A stretch of DNA of 64,000 nucleotides from JACCXG01 sp963836735 (GCA_963836735.1 CAWIKP010000020.1:124001-188000); one strand, 5' to 3'. Shown: positions 1 to 10,695, counted from the first letter of the stretch. Numbers and translations: made by a program. Notes: a model not told the origin generated them from the sequence alone.

Positions 1-3000
1 TCGAAGAGCGCATTCATGGGGTCGCGGTCGACGCGTCTGGCAGCGTCACGTCGTCGGTGAGACCTTCTCTCCCGACTTCCCCACCGCCAGCGCCGTGCAG
101 GGACAGAAGGCCGGTCTCGGAGACGCGTTCGTGGCCAGGCTCTCTGTGGACGGCAGCGCGCTCGTCTATGCGACGTACCTGGGCGGTTCGCATCAGGATG
201 CCGCCGCCGCCGTGGACGTGGATGCCTCCGGTGCGGCGTACATGACCGGGTCGACATTCTCCTGGGATTTCCCAACGCTGAACGGGTTCCAGAGCGCGAA
301 CCGCGGACAGACCGATACGTTCGTCGTGAAGCTCACTCCCAACGGTGGACTGGTGTACTCCACGCTCCTCGGCGGCCTGCTCGAGGAGTACGCGACGGCG
401 ATCGACGTCGATGGATTCGGACGTGCCCACATCACCGGCTCCACCGCGTCGGCGGATTTTCCGACGGTCAGCGCACTCCAGACGTCGCTCGGCGGCGCGC
501 CCGTGTTCCGGACAACGAACGGCGGCGACACCTGGGTCGGTCTCAGCGCCGGCCTGCGGGCGAGCGGCATCCTCACGTTCGCGATCGACTCGGCGGCACC
601 TCAGACGGTGTACGCCGGCACCTACCTCGAGGGCGTCTTCAAGAGCAGCGATGCCGGCGCGACGTGGCTCGCGGCCGGCGCCTGTAGCCGGGCAGGACAG
701 GTGTCAGCCTTGCCGTAGGCGACGGCACACCAGCCGCAGTCTACGCCGCCACCCTCTACGGAATTGAGCGCAGTCGCGACGGCGGCGACAGCTGGAGTCT
801 CGTGCTTCCCGGTTCGGGAGCGGCTGTCGCGGTGTCACCGCAGTCTCCTTCGACGATTTACGCGGGCCTCAACCCGAACGGCTTCCCCTACGGTGTCTTC
901 AAGAGCATCGATGGCGGCGAGTCGTGGAGCGACACCGGTCTCACCGAGGGCGTCAATGCCTTGGCCGTCAGCGGTTCCACCGTCTATGCAGCGACACCCA
1001 GGGGTGTCTACTCGAGCATCGGCGGTGAAGGATGGACCCTGGTGAACACGGGTATGCCGTCGTCTCCGGCCATCGCGATCGCCGCCGATGCCAGCAAATC
1101 CAGCGGTCGTATACGCGGCGACCTTCGATGGCCTCTTCAAGACGCTGAACGGCGGGGCGTCTTGGGATGTGGTCCCTGCTACTGGCTGGTGTCCCGATTG
1201 CGTCGCTCGCCGTCTCTCAGTCCGATCCGTCGACGCTGATCGTGTCGGTGCAGTGGGGCGGCACAGCCATCAGCAACGATGCCGGTGAGAACTGGCGTCT
1301 GACGCATTCGGAAAGCGCCATCGTCTGGGCGATCGCCATACACCCGTGGGTCCCGACGACGGCCTACCTGGGCGGGACGATGTTCCGCGACGCGTTCGTC
1401 GCCACCGTCGGCGCCGACGGCGACACGCTGGAATTCTCCACGCTACTTCGGCGGCTCGGGTCAGGAGCGTGCGACCGATATCGCCGTCGACTCCAGCGGC
1501 GCCAGATACATCGTTGGCGAAACGGATTCCAGGGACCTGGCAGTCGTGAACCATGTTCAGGCCGCGTTCGGCGGCCTGCAGGACGCGTTCGCCGCGCGCA
1601 TTGGTCCCGAGGGGATCACTTACACGACCTATCTCGGAGGGACCGGCTTCGAGTCCGTCCCGAGGATGGCTGTGGACGCGTCGGGAAACGCACACATTGC
1701 GGGACTCACGTGGTCGGTCGACTACCCTGTCGTCAATCCGTATCAGCCAGAGCCCGCCGGCGGCTCCAACGAGGCCTTCGTCACCGTCCTCGAGTCCATC
1801 GGGCGCGTTCGTTCACTCCACTTACCTGGGCGGCACCGGAGCGGAAACCGACTCGTCGCAAAGCCTTGGACCGGACGTAGCGGTAACCGATGACGGCGAC
1901 ACCTATGTCACCGGCTCGACGATGTCGCTCGAATTTCCCTGTGTCGGCGGACGCAGTTCAGAGCACGCACGGTGGCGGTCAGAGCGATGTTTTCGTGACG
2001 CGGTTCGATGCCGCGGGACAGCTGCGCTACTCGACGTATGTCGGAGGCGCCGGCGAGGACTATGGGCGCAGCGTGTCAGTGGGTGCCGAGGGCGATGTGG
2101 TGGTTGCGGGGTACACCAACTCGACAGACTTCCCGACTCGTAACGCCCTCCAGCCCATCCCGGCCGGATCGGACGAGGGCTTCATCGTCCGCATCGCTTC
2201 CGGCGAAGCGCCCGCCGACACGGTGGCGCCGGTGACAACGACCGCCCTCGCTGGCACGCTGGGGCTGGCGGGTTGGTACCGATCCGCCGTCGTGGTGACC
2301 CTGTCTGCGACTGACGGTGACTCCGGAAGCGGCGTTGCCGCGATCCGATACGGACTGAACGGCGGTGCCCTGCAGACCTATACCGGACCGTTCACCATCG
2401 CCACCGAAGGCATCACTTCCGTCACGGCCGACGCCGTCGACTTCGCGGGCAACGTCGAGGTCCCGGCGGCTGCGACAGTGATCAGAGTCGACACGGCAGG
2501 ACCGCAGGTCGGTATCGCCTCGCCGCAGTCGCGCGAGTATCTCCAGTCACAAACGATCGACGTCTCAATCTCGGTGAGCGATTCGGTGTCGGGGCTCGCG
2601 GGCCAGGCCAACGTCACGCTCGACGGCGCGCCATTTACCGGCAGCGCGATCGATCTCTCCACCCTCACACTCGGGGCCCACGTGCTGTCGGCGTCAGCCT
2701 CTGACGTCGCCGGGAATCCGTCGCAGGGCAGCGTGACGTTCCAGGTCGTGGACGTGGTGGATACGGTCATCAACGTGCCAGCCGAAGCCGCCACGATTCA
2801 GGCGGCGATCGATATGGCGATCGCCGGCGACACCGTGCTCGTCGCTCCGGGCACTTACCACGAGCGGCTCGACTTCCATGGCAAGGCGATCACGGTCATC
2901 AGCGCGGCCGGGCCGGAGCAGACGATCATCGACGCTGGCGGCGTTGGCTCGGTCGTGTCCTTCAGTTCCGGTGAGACCCGGGCTGCCGTGTTGAGCGGGT

Positions 3001-4502
3001 TCACCATCCGTGGCGGCGTGACCGTCAACTTCGGAGGCGGCATCCTCATCACCAGTGCGTCCCCGACCATCCGCGGCAACGTCATCACCGGCAATCGCTC
3101 GTGCACGGGCGTCGGCGTCTACAGCAACTTCGGCTCACCCCTGATCCAGGGCAACCGCATCACCGGCAACATGATCGCCGGGTGCACGGGCGGATGGGGC
3201 ATCGGCGTCTACATCGGTGGAGTCTCGGCGGCCGAGGTCGTCGACAACGAGATCTCTGAGAACACCGGGGCAGCGGCGACCGGCGGAGGCGTCGCGCTCT
3301 TCGCCGCCGGCAGCGCCGTGGTTCGCAGCAACGTGATTGCGAGGAACGGCACGAGCGGACCTGCCGGATGCGGATCTGGCGGCGGGCTCGCCAGCGCCAA
3401 TTTCTCGCAGGCGACGATCGTCGGCAACCTGATTGTGGGGAACACGGCCTGCACCGGTGGCGGCGTCTACTGGCTCGGCTCGACCGGCAGCAATCTGTTC
3501 GTCAACAACACCATCGCCGACAACGAGGCCTCCTCCTGGCCGGGGATGTACGTCAGCGGCTTCGACGCACGCAACGAGCTGCACAACAACATCATCACGG
3601 CGCGGACCGGGCCAGCCCTTTACTGCCAGAACGCGGCGACGCTGTCTTCGCCGACCCTCCGGTCGAACGACATCTTCAGCGCACAGGGGGCGCCGTACGG
3701 CGGGACCTGCGCAGATCAGACGGGACTGAACGGCAACATCTCGGCGGATCCGGCATTCCTGGGCGCTGCCAACCGGGATTACCGGGTGGCGATGACGTCA
3801 CCGGTGGTGGACACGGGCAACGACGGCGCTCCGGTTCTGCCATCGACCGACCTCGCCGGCTTCGCCCGTGTATTCGACGGCAACGGCGACGGCGTGGCCC
3901 GCGTCGACATCGGCGCGTTCGAGTCGAGAAATCACGCGCCGGTGGTGAACGCTGGCGCCGACCGAACCATCACGGCGGATGCCGGTTGCCAGGGCGAGGT
4001 CGCGCTGTCGGCGGTGGCCAGCGACGTTGACGGCGACTCGCTGAGGCTCACCTGGTCGGGAGCGTTCGGCACCGCCTCCGGTCCGAATCTCTCACTGACG
4101 CTTCCGGTGGGCACACACGTGATCACGGTGACGGTAGACGACGGCATCGGCGGGCGCGCGTCCGACACGGTCGTCGTCACGATCGTGGATACCACTCCGC
4201 CAGTGATCACGGGCGTCAAGGCCAGTCCGTCGGTGATTGACAAGTCCAACCACATGCTGGTCCCGGTCGAGGTCTCCGTTGATGCCACCGACGGCTGCGG
4301 GGCTGTCGCCTGCCGCATCGTTTCGGTCGCCAGCAACGAGCCGGGAACGGAGGACTGGGAAATCACCGGTCCCCTGACGCTGAAACTCCGCGCCGAGCGC
4401 CTGGGCAAAGGTGACGGCCGCGTCTACACCATCACGATCGAGTGCACCGACGCCGCCGGCAACGTCGCGACGTCGACGGTGACGGTGAAGGTTCCGAAGT
4501 AA
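1..4502 (+). CDS. Giant secreted SBBP/BNR beta-propeller, beta-helix and Ig-like protein (5' partial, frameshifted)
   Basis: The gene enters from outside the window, so its N-terminus is missing. Conceptual translation across frames shows repeated SBBP motifs (YLGG, VDASG, STxSxDFPT) at about 1-480, then BNR/YCF48-like repeats (VFKSSDAGATW type) at about 490-1350, and more SBBP units to about 2200. Ig-like segments at about 2220-2750 and right-handed parallel beta-helix (pectate-lyase-like) repeats at about 2770-3760 follow. A PKD-like segment (VNAGADRTI) lies at about 3930-4190, then a final beta-sandwich. Such proteins are exported and surface-associated; binding or adhesion is inferred and no catalytic site is evident. 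The frame changes near 55, 715, 1090, 1170, 1450-1550 and 1800-1890, while 1890-4502 is one uninterrupted frame of 870 codons. Conservation on both sides of each break favours assembly indels over decay. Confidence 0.8.
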
Positions 4503-4508
4503 GGCTGA

Positions 4509-5394
4509 CTATCGATCAGGAATCGCCGAAGGTGCCCGGAGCGTCACGCCGCGGCGCTTGGAGCTGATGCTGAAGCGCTTGTCCGGCTTGACGCCGTCGG
4601 GCAGCGTGTAGGTGATCGCGTACTGGGCAAGGAGATCGCTCGGCGATCTGCTGCAGGGCCTGGGGAAACGCTCCGGTGCTCGGGACGTCGATCCGGCGTC
4701 CCCCGACTGCTTCGGGCCATCGCCGAGGACCTGTTCGCGCCCGCTCTGGTCGGCAAGCGAGGCCGCGCTGCTGCTGTCGGTCGTGCCCCCGGCCAGCGTC
4801 ACCGAGCTCATGGTGATGCCGCTCTGGCGCAGCTTGTCCAGGACGCTTCGAGGGTCGACCCCGCCCTGCCCGCCCGAGAACGCCAGCACCACCAGCACCG
4901 CCCGCTCGGTCTTCGCTGTAATGAACTCGTTCGCCACTTCCAGGACTCCCTCGGCGACCTGCGACTCCGGCCGGGGATTGAGCGTGAGCTTGTTGATGGC
5001 CCCGACCAGGGCATCGAGCGCGGTCGTGTAGTCGGCGGCCGTGTGGTTCCTGAGCCCGATCGTGACCAGCCGGACCTCCGCGGCATCGATGACGCGCTTC
5101 ATGAACGCGAACATCCCCTGCCGGACGGCCGCGTCGGCCATCAAGCGCTCCTCGACGGCGATCGTCAGCCGCATCTTCGCCGACGCGCGGCCGGCCTTGA
5201 CGACGTCCCGCTCCTTGCCCCCCTCCTTCACCACCAGATCCGCCGCGGTCAGATCGGTCACCGCGATGCCGTTGCCGTCGACGACGGTGACGTAGACGGT
5301 CCGTTCCGCCGGCGCCGCGTCGACGGGCGCGGAGGGCGCGAGCATAGCCGGCTGCGAGAATCGAGGCGTGGAGCGTCATCTTCATGCGCGACAT
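4509..5394 (-). CDS. VWFA-related acidobacterial secreted protein (frameshifted)
   Basis: It resembles the acidobacterial VWFA-related family: an N-terminal beta domain (VYVTVVDGNGIAVTDLTAADL) followed by a Rossmann-like von Willebrand A fold ending in a QYAITYTLPDG strand. The predicted start at 5394 gives a signal peptide (MKMTLHASILAAG). An extra base at 5346 separates this from the mature frame (MLAPSAPVDAAPAERT). Two further compensating shifts between about 4635 and 4700 scramble a stretch whose true reading is RRIDVPSTGAFPQALQQIAE. The metal-ion (MIDAS) DxSxS motif seen in the paralogue at 18743-19645 is not obvious here, so metal binding is doubtful. It converges on the beta-propeller gene with a 6-nt gap. 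Function is unknown; a periplasmic protein-interaction role is inferred. Confidence 0.75.
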
Positions 5395-5468
5395 TCTCGA
5401 CCAGTTGGCCGGCTGCCGACAAGCCGCGGCGCGTAGTAGGATTCTCGCGAACTTCCCGGAGGTCTTTG

Positions 5469-6422
5469 ATGCTGACCCGGATGCTGACCCGCTCCGCTCA
5501 CTGGCAGTCGTTCCTCATTGCCGCCACACTCGCGTCGGCCTCGATGGTCTCGGCTCAACGCGGTCCGGCGCCCGATCCGCTGATACGGGAGAGCGCAACC
5601 GAGAAGCTCGCCCCTCACACCTACGTGATTCCCGATGCCAATGTCGGCATGGTACCGAATGTCGGCATCGTGGTGGGCTCGCGCGCGACGCTGGTGATCG
5701 ATCCCGGCATGGGTCGCCGCAACGGGGAGACGGTCCTCAAGGAAGTCGCGAAAGTGAGTAAGAACAGCGAGCTGTTCATTGCCTCCACCCACTTTCACCC
5801 GGAGCACACGACCGGTTACGTGGCGTTCCCGCCCTCGGCGAAATACATCAACTCCACCACGCAGGAAGCGGAGTTCGAGGAAAACGGGATGCAGTTCGTG
5901 AAGACGTTCTCGGGCCGCTCGACGCTGAACGCGGAGCTGCTCAAGGACGCAACCCGGCGCCGCGCCGACATCACCTTCGACCGCGAGTACACGCTCGATC
6001 TCGGCGGCGTGCGCGTGCGGTTTTTGCTGGTGGGACCCACGCACACCCGCGGCGACACGGGATTCTTCGTCGAGGGGGACAACGTGCTCTTCGCCGGCGA
6101 CGTGGTGATGAACGAGTCATTCCTCGCCGCCGGCGCGTCGTCCAGCATCAAGGCCTGGCTGACGGCGTTCGAGACGTTCGAGGCCCTGAAGCCGAAGACG
6201 ATTGTTCCTGCTCACGGCGCGGTCGGGACCGGGACGCTGATTGCGACCAATCGGGCGTGGGTGCGGCAGGTTCAGGAGAAGACGCTCGCGCTGAAGACCC
6301 AGGGCAAGCCGATGGAGGAGGCCGCAAGTGCGGTCTCGACCGAGATGCAGGCACAACATCCGGGCTGGCCGCGTGCCAACGGGCTCGTGGCGCTCTCGCG
6401 GTCGGCGTACGAAGGACGTTAA
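5469..6422 (+). CDS. Secreted metallo-beta-lactamase-fold hydrolase
   Basis: This intact protein of 317 residues has a signal peptide ending near SMVSAQ. The metallo-beta-lactamase fold begins at residue ~45 (HTYVIPDANVGMVPNVGIVVG). The zinc motif normally HxHxDH reads STHFHPEHTTGY, so the Asp is replaced by Glu or lost (HFHPEH). Downstream conserved elements are GPTHTRGDTGFF, LFAGDVVMNE and IVPAHGAVG, supplying the second-site His, bridging Asp and final His. Substrate is not predictable; related proteins include quinoprotein-relay and lactonase-like members. The start at 5469 was chosen because it gives the signal peptide; a second in-frame ATG lies four codons later. It is followed immediately by a palindromic element. 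Confidence 0.85.
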   Translation: MLTRMLTRSAHWQSFLIAATLASASMVSAQRGPAPDPLIRESATEKLAPHTYVIPDANVGMVPNVGIVVGSRATLVIDPGMGRRNGETVLKEVAKVSKNSELFIASTHFHPEHTTGYVAFPPSAKYINSTTQEAEFEENGMQFVKTFSGRSTLNAELLKDATRRRADITFDREYTLDLGGVRVRFLLVGPTHTRGDTGFFVEGDNVLFAGDVVMNESFLAAGASSSIKAWLTAFETFEALKPKTIVPAHGAVGTGTLIATNRAWVRQVQEKTLALKTQGKPMEEAASAVSTEMQAQHPGWPRANGLVALSRSAYEGR

Positions 6423-7512
6423 AGACCGGCAGGGTCTGAAGACCCTGCCCTACAAATTCGGCGACCTCCGGGATTTGTAGGGGCGGGTCTTCAGACCCGC
6501 CCGGAAAGCGCGAGGACGTCACGACCTCGACCCCGGACACACTCTTCCGGATTAGCAACGCGACTGCGTCCCGCCGGCTCTCGATCAGCGCCAATCCCCG
6601 CTCGACGCCGAGAACGCTGATGGCGGTATCGAGTCCGTCTGCCGCCAGGCCGGTGGTGGCGACGACGGTCACGGTGAGGTCGTCGGTCAACCCCATTCGA
6701 CTGGACGGATCGATGATGTGTGAGTAGCGGCGGCCGTTGACGTCGAGATGCTGCTCCGCCGGCCCGGCCGTCGAAACAGCAGCGTTCGTCAGATCGAGCA
6801 CGGCGGGAACATCCGCCTGGCTGGCGGGCAGGTCGTGTACTGCAATCCGCCATCCGCGCGTGCCCGGCGGCGCGTCGCTGAACGCCAGGTCGCCGCTGAT
6901 TGCGACCATCGCCGAGCGCACACCAAGGCTGCCGATCGCGGCCAGAGCCTCGCTCGCGGCGTATCCCTTGGCGTTGCCGCCGACGTCGAGAGCCATCTTC
7001 CTCTGATCGAGCGTGACGGTTTGCCGCTCTCGATCGAGATGCAGCTTGCGGTAGCCGGTGCGCCCGGCCGCCTCGGCGAGCCCACCTGGATCAGGGAGCC
7101 GGTTGAGCCTGCGTGCCTCGCGCCAGAGCCGAATGACCGGCCCCATCGTCACGTCAAACGCGCCCTTCGTCTGGTCGGCAAGGTCCTGGGCCGCCGACAG
7201 CACGGCGAAGAGATCGCGGCTGACGGCGATCGGCGTCCCCGTTTTTCTCGCGGTCAGCCGATTCAACTCGCTGTCGGGCCTGTAGTCGGAAAGGATCGCG
7301 TCGAGCTCGCGGATGCGGTCGAACCCTGCGCGAAACGCCCGCCGGGCCTCGTCTTCGCCACGGGTGTAGACCGTGATCTTGACGAGGGTGCCCATGTGGG
7401 GCTCGACGGATTCGTAGCGGGTAAGAGGGGAGCTGCCAGCTTCCAGCGTCCAGCTTTCAGCCGGGACTGTCAGGCATGCCGCGAGAGTAATGAGGGCCAC
7501 GACCCTGCACAT
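6148..7512 (-). CDS. apbE: FAD:protein FMN transferase (ApbE family)
   Basis: ApbE attaches FMN covalently to a Ser/Thr of periplasmic target proteins. The start at 7512 yields a signal peptide (MCRVVALITLAACLTVPAES). Family signatures follow in order: PHMGTLVKITVY, LSDYRPDSELNRL, GAFDVTMGPVIRLW, ALDVGGNAKGYAASEA, MVAISGDLAF and YSHIIDPSSRMG. The domain should end near SSRF at about 6510, where homologues normally stop. Here the frame continues through the palindrome at 6431-6500 and about 275 nt antisense into the MBL-fold gene before a stop at 6148, so the last ~115 residues are probably not native. It is the third gene of a minus-strand operon after the SUMF1-fold protein, with an STRR arm in the 50-nt gap. 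Confidence 0.9.
   Translation of the reverse strand: MCRVVALITLAACLTVPAESWTLEAGSSPLTRYESVEPHMGTLVKITVYTRGEDEARRAFRAGFDRIRELDAILSDYRPDSELNRLTARKTGTPIAVSRDLFAVLSAAQDLADQTKGAFDVTMGPVIRLWREARRLNRLPDPGGLAEAAGRTGYRKLHLDRERQTVTLDQRKMALDVGGNAKGYAASEALAAIGSLGVRSAMVAISGDLAFSDAPPGTRGWRIAVHDLPASQADVPAVLDLTNAAVSTAGPAEQHLDVNGRRYSHIIDPSSRMGLTDDLTVTVVATTGLAADGLDTAISVLGVERGLALIESRRDAVALLIRKSVSGVEVVTSSRFPGGSEDPPLQIPEVAEFVGQGLQTLPVFNVLRTPTARAPRARWHAASPDVVPASRSRPHLRPPPSACPGSSARASSPEPAAPTPDWSQSASRSRPRREQEQSSSASGPRTSRTPSARP
6431..6500. repeat. Composite palindrome with GGGTCT..AGACCC cores
   Basis: Two small hairpins, CAGGGTCT-GA-AGACCCTG at 6431-6448 and CGGGTCT-TC-AGACCCG at 6484-6499, lie in opposite orientation. 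They flank inner arms CTACAAATTC and GGATTTGTAG, so the whole unit can fold as one ~70-nt stem. The same GGGTCTTCAGACCC core recurs at 63335-63356. It sits between the convergent MBL-fold and apbE genes, and the apbE frame runs straight through it. It may act as a bidirectional terminator or be a mobile palindromic element. Confidence 0.8.
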
Positions 7513-7565
7513 GATGCTGTTCTCAAGCTGGAAGCTGGAAGCTGGCAGCTGGCAGCTGGCAGCTA
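7431..7565. repeat. STRR-armed inverted repeat around the apbE start
   Basis: A heptamer-type tandem repeat (GCTGGCA/GCTGGAA variants) occupies 7525-7565 just upstream of the apbE start. Its inverted counterpart (AGCTGCCAGCTTCCAGCGTCC) lies at 7431-7460 inside the gene. The two arms enclose about 65 nt encoding the signal peptide. The inner arm is translated as the residues just after the signal peptide (ESWTLEAGS). Fold-back of the transcript would sequester the start codon. Confidence 0.75.
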
Positions 7566-8618
7566 AAAAGGATCCACTTCCACCCCGTTGTTCCAGGCAC
7601 GATACATCTCGAGCGCGCTCGGCAGGACGGCCGGGCGAACCAGGCGGAATCCCAGCCACTGCGCGTCGGTCATGTACCAGACGCTCTTCGGCAGCTGTGG
7701 GTCCTGCCGCTTCCAGGAGGCATCCGACTTCACGCGCGCGGCGCACGTCACCGCCGCGGCATCGTCGTTCCACGATCCGCCGCGGACGGCGTGAGGGTAG
7801 GCGGTCTTCGACGGGACCGTCGGATTCTGCTGCGCGGCCGCGGAATAGGGCGCGTATTGATCGAGCGTCCATTCCATGACGTTGCCGAGCATGTCGTGGA
7901 GTCCCCAGGCGTTCGGCTTCTTCGTTCCGAGGGTGTGATAGGTGCCGGAGGTGAAGCTGCCCTGCGGCGAGTTCTTCTTGTACCAGGCGTAGTCGTCGAG
8001 AGGCTCGGCCCGGCCATCGCCGCCGGCGCGGCAGGCGTATTCCCATTCCGCTTCCGTCGGCAGCCGGTAGAACTCGCCGGTCTTCGCGCTCAGCCACTGC
8101 GCGAACTTGCTGGCGGCGTACTGGGTCATGCTGATCGCCGGGAAGCCGCTGTTGCCCCGGCCGAAGCTCATTTCGAGATGCGGCGCGGTCGGGCGGCTGA
8201 GCGCATCGACCAGCGCATCAGGATGTTCACGCTCTCGGGCCTGATCGGTGAACATGAACATCAGGTAGGCGTCCCACGTGACCTCGTGGGTCTGCATCCA
8301 GAACGCGTCGAGCGTGACCTTGTGCGGCGGCTGTTCGTCGGGCTTCGCGCCAGCGCCGTCCGATCCCATCGTGAATTCACCGGCGGGAATCGGCGCCATG
8401 CCGTAGCCGACGGTGGTGTTCGGGATGGTGACCTTGTAGGCGGCCGGCTTGGCGGTTGCGCTCTTCTTGCTCTGTTCTTCGATGCGCGCGCGGATGCGCT
8501 CGACGGCAGCGAGCTCTTTCGGATCCGGAGCCTTCGCTGCCTGCGCGCTGAAGAGAGGAGCAGTCTGCGCGACGGCCGCGGCGGCCATGGCGACGAATGC
8601 GGCGACGCGAAGCTTCAT
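7563..8618 (-). CDS. SUMF1/FGE-fold secreted protein, catalytic cysteines absent
   Basis: Translation from 8618 gives 351 residues with a signal peptide (MKLRVAAFVAMAAAAVAQTAPLFSAQ). The formylglycine-generating-enzyme sulfatase domain follows: IPAGEFTMGSDGAGAKPDEQPPHKV, THEVTWDAY, RLPTEAEWEYACRAG, YAWYKKNS, GLHDMLGNVMEW, RGGSWNDDAA and LGFRLVR. In true FGE the RGGSF segment carries the active-site Cys pair, while here it reads GGSWNDDAAAVTCAAR and retains only the structural CAAR cysteine. Sulfatase maturation is therefore unlikely; a ligand-binding or non-canonical role is inferred. It starts 4 nt after the oxidoreductase stop and precedes apbE, suggesting one operon. Confidence 0.85.
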   Translation of the reverse strand: MKLRVAAFVAMAAAAVAQTAPLFSAQAAKAPDPKELAAVERIRARIEEQSKKSATAKPAAYKVTIPNTTVGYGMAPIPAGEFTMGSDGAGAKPDEQPPHKVTLDAFWMQTHEVTWDAYLMFMFTDQAREREHPDALVDALSRPTAPHLEMSFGRGNSGFPAISMTQYAASKFAQWLSAKTGEFYRLPTEAEWEYACRAGGDGRAEPLDDYAWYKKNSPQGSFTSGTYHTLGTKKPNAWGLHDMLGNVMEWTLDQYAPYSAAAQQNPTVPSKTAYPHAVRGGSWNDDAAAVTCAARVKSDASWKRQDPQLPKSVWYMTDAQWLGFRLVRPAVLPSALEMYRAWNNGVEVDPF

Positions 8619-8622
8619 CCGA

Positions 8623-9929
8623 TCAGACCATCGTGGTCCGGCCCGGAATCGCCAGGCCGGGAACCTCGTGCTTCGCCTTCCACTCAACCGGCTTCGGCAC
8701 CAGGCTGACCTGCGAGTTCAGCGCCTGGTCCCACGTCAGTTGCTGCCCCGAGTAGGCGGCGTTGCGGCCCATGATCGCCAGCAGCGTGCTGGTCGCGAGG
8801 TTGAGATCGTCGTTCTTCGGCTTGCCGGAGCGGATCGACGCGAACAGCACGTCGTGCTCCTTCTGATACATGTCGTAGGCCTCGCCCTCGAACTGCCACT
8901 TGACCTTGCCGTCGGGGGTCTCGATGCGCGGCTGACCCGCCCCGAGCACCAGCGTGGCCTCGGTGCCCATGACGTAGTCGTGCGTGGCGTTGTAGCAGCC
9001 GGTCGACTGCCGGTTGGCCAGGAACACCCGGTAGCCGTTCGGGAACAGGTAGTTCGCCTCGAAGTGATCGTAGATGTTGCCGCCGTTGGCGGGAACGGCG
9101 CGCCCGCCGACCGCGACGCAGCTGACCGGCGGCTGATCCTTCACGCAACCACATGATCTTGTCCGCGTTGTGGACGGCCTGCTCCACCAGGCTGTCGCCG
9201 CACAGCCAGGTGAAGTTGTACCAGTTGCGGATCTGCCACTCGATGTCGCTCATGCCGGCGGGGCGCTCGCTCTCGGGCGGCATCGGCTTCACCGGGTTGG
9301 TGTAGTAGGTCGAGTAGTGCGCGACGAGCCGGCCGAGCTCGCCGTTGTGCACGCGCTGCACCGCCTCCTGGATCATGTTGTTGTAGCGCCAGCAGAAGCC
9401 GGCGACGAGCGCGAGGTTCTTCGTCTGCGCCAGCTTCTGCGCCGCCATCACCTCGCGCACGCCCGGCGAATCGGTGGCGCACGGCTTCTCGCAGAACACG
9501 TGCTTGTTCGCGTTCACCGCCGCGGTCAGGTGCTGCGGCCGGAATCCCGGCGGGGTCGCGAGCAGGACTACGTCGACGCCGCTGTTGATCACCTTGTCGT
9601 AGGCGTCGAGGCCGAAGAAGGCGTTGTCGATCTTGACCCGCGCGCCGAACTTCTCGCTGCCGCTGCAGCCGCGTGGCCGTCCGCTCGACAATCGCCTCGT
9701 CTATGTCGGCGATCGCGGTCAGCTCAGCGGCGCCGTCGGCGGTCAGCGCCTGCGCGGCTGCGCCGGTGCCACGGCCGCCGGCACCGACGAGCCCGACCTT
9801 GACGGCGTTGGTCACGGTCTGACCCGAAATGATTGCCGGAAACCCGGCGGCCAGAACGCCGGCGCCGGTCTTCTTGATGAACTCGCGTCGTTCCATTCCG
9901 TCCGTGTGCGTGCGGGGTGTGCTGGGCAT
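8623..9929 (-). CDS. Tat-exported Gfo/Idh/MocA-family oxidoreductase (frameshifted)
   Basis: An N-terminal twin-arginine signal (MERREFIKKTGAG) is followed by a Rossmann NAD(P)-binding motif (VGLVGAGGRGTGA). The Gfo/Idh/MocA sugar-dehydrogenase signatures DVVLLATPP, KHVFCEKPCATD and GFCWRYNN come next, then the C-terminal substrate domain (EWQIRNWYNFTWLCGDSLVEQAVHN). Two frameshifts interrupt it: one near 9660 within the Rossmann domain, and one at 9145 where removing a single base joins NADKIMWL to VKDQPPVSCVAVGG. Homologues in Acidobacteriota and Planctomycetota are exported and probably act on sugars; the exact substrate is unknown. It is first in the operon with the SUMF1-fold gene and apbE and is divergent from the DUF1080 gene. 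Confidence 0.85.
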
Positions 9930-9987
9930 GGTTATCAGCCTTCAGGAGAGGTCGATCCGCCGCATGATACCAAAGTAGAATCGGCCG

Positions 9988-10637
9988 ATGCGGATTCCCC
10001 GGCTGTGCTCGTTGACGACTGTCCTGGCCGTAACAGCTCTGCTCGCCGGCAGCATGGCCCTCCGGGCGCAAACGCCGTCCCCCCCGGCCGGCGAACCGCT
10101 GTTCGACGGCAAGACGCTCGGCAACTGGCAGCCCTCGAAGTTCCATCGGGCAGGGTGCGGTCACGATCGAGAACGGCGACATCATCCTGGCCGCCGGCAA
10201 GGATCTGACCGGCATCACCTGGGGCGGACCGGCGCTGCCCGACCACCAACTACGAGCTGACGCTGCAGGCGCGCCGCCTCGAAGGACGCGACTTCTTTGC
10301 CGGCGTGACCTTCCCGGTCGGCGACTCGTTCTGCTCCCTGATCCTCGGCGGCTGGGGCGGCACCGTCGTCGGGCTGTCGAGCATCGACGGCATCGACGCC
10401 TCCGAGAACAGCACCTCGCAGTCGATCGACTTCGAGCTCCAGCGCTGGTACCGCGTCCGCATCCGCGTGACACCGGAAAAGATCGAGAGCTGGCTCGACG
10501 ACAAGCAGATCATCGACCTGCCATTGAAGAACCGCCAGATCAGCGTTCGGATCGAGGTCGAACCGTCGCAACCGCTCGGAATCGCGTCATGGCGAACAAA
10601 GGGCGCGCTGCGGGAAATCCGGCTCCGGCGTCTCTGA
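9988..10637 (+). CDS. Secreted DUF1080 / 3-keto-disaccharide hydrolase-like protein (frameshifted)
   Basis: A signal peptide (LCSLTTVLAVTALLAGSMALRAQ) precedes the DUF1080 motif EPLFDGKTLGNW. The rest reads through two frame changes. Removing one G from GGG at 10148-10150 gives KFHRQGAVTIENGDIILAAG, and removing the G at 10241 gives ALPTTNYELTLQARRLEG. Then comes an intact tail (FFAGVTFPVGDSFCSLILGG) ending at 10637. DUF1080 is a concanavalin-like beta-jelly roll found in proteins that cleave or bind 3-keto-glycosides; catalysis here is inferred from family only. It is divergent from the Gfo/Idh/MocA oxidoreductase across 58 nt, a common pairing for oxidised-sugar degradation. Confidence 0.8.
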
Positions 10638-10666
10638 GCGAAGCGCAATCGCTAGTCCCTAATCGC

Positions 10667-10695
10667 TGGTCCCGAGTCCCGAATCCCGAGTCCGG
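10667..10695. repeat. Heptamer short tandem repeat (TCCCGAG family)
   Basis: TCCCGAG/TCCCGAA units in tandem follow the DUF1080 stop and precede the polysaccharide locus. The flanking GCTAGTCCCTAATCGCTGG is shared, in inverted form, with the larger element at 18589-18757, marking one family. Only one arm is present here. Confidence 0.75.

Noticed and set aside
1..1890. Programmed frameshifting in the beta-propeller gene
   Set aside because: Breaks are numerous, in different directions and lack slippery sequence; similar breaks occur in unrelated genes across the window.
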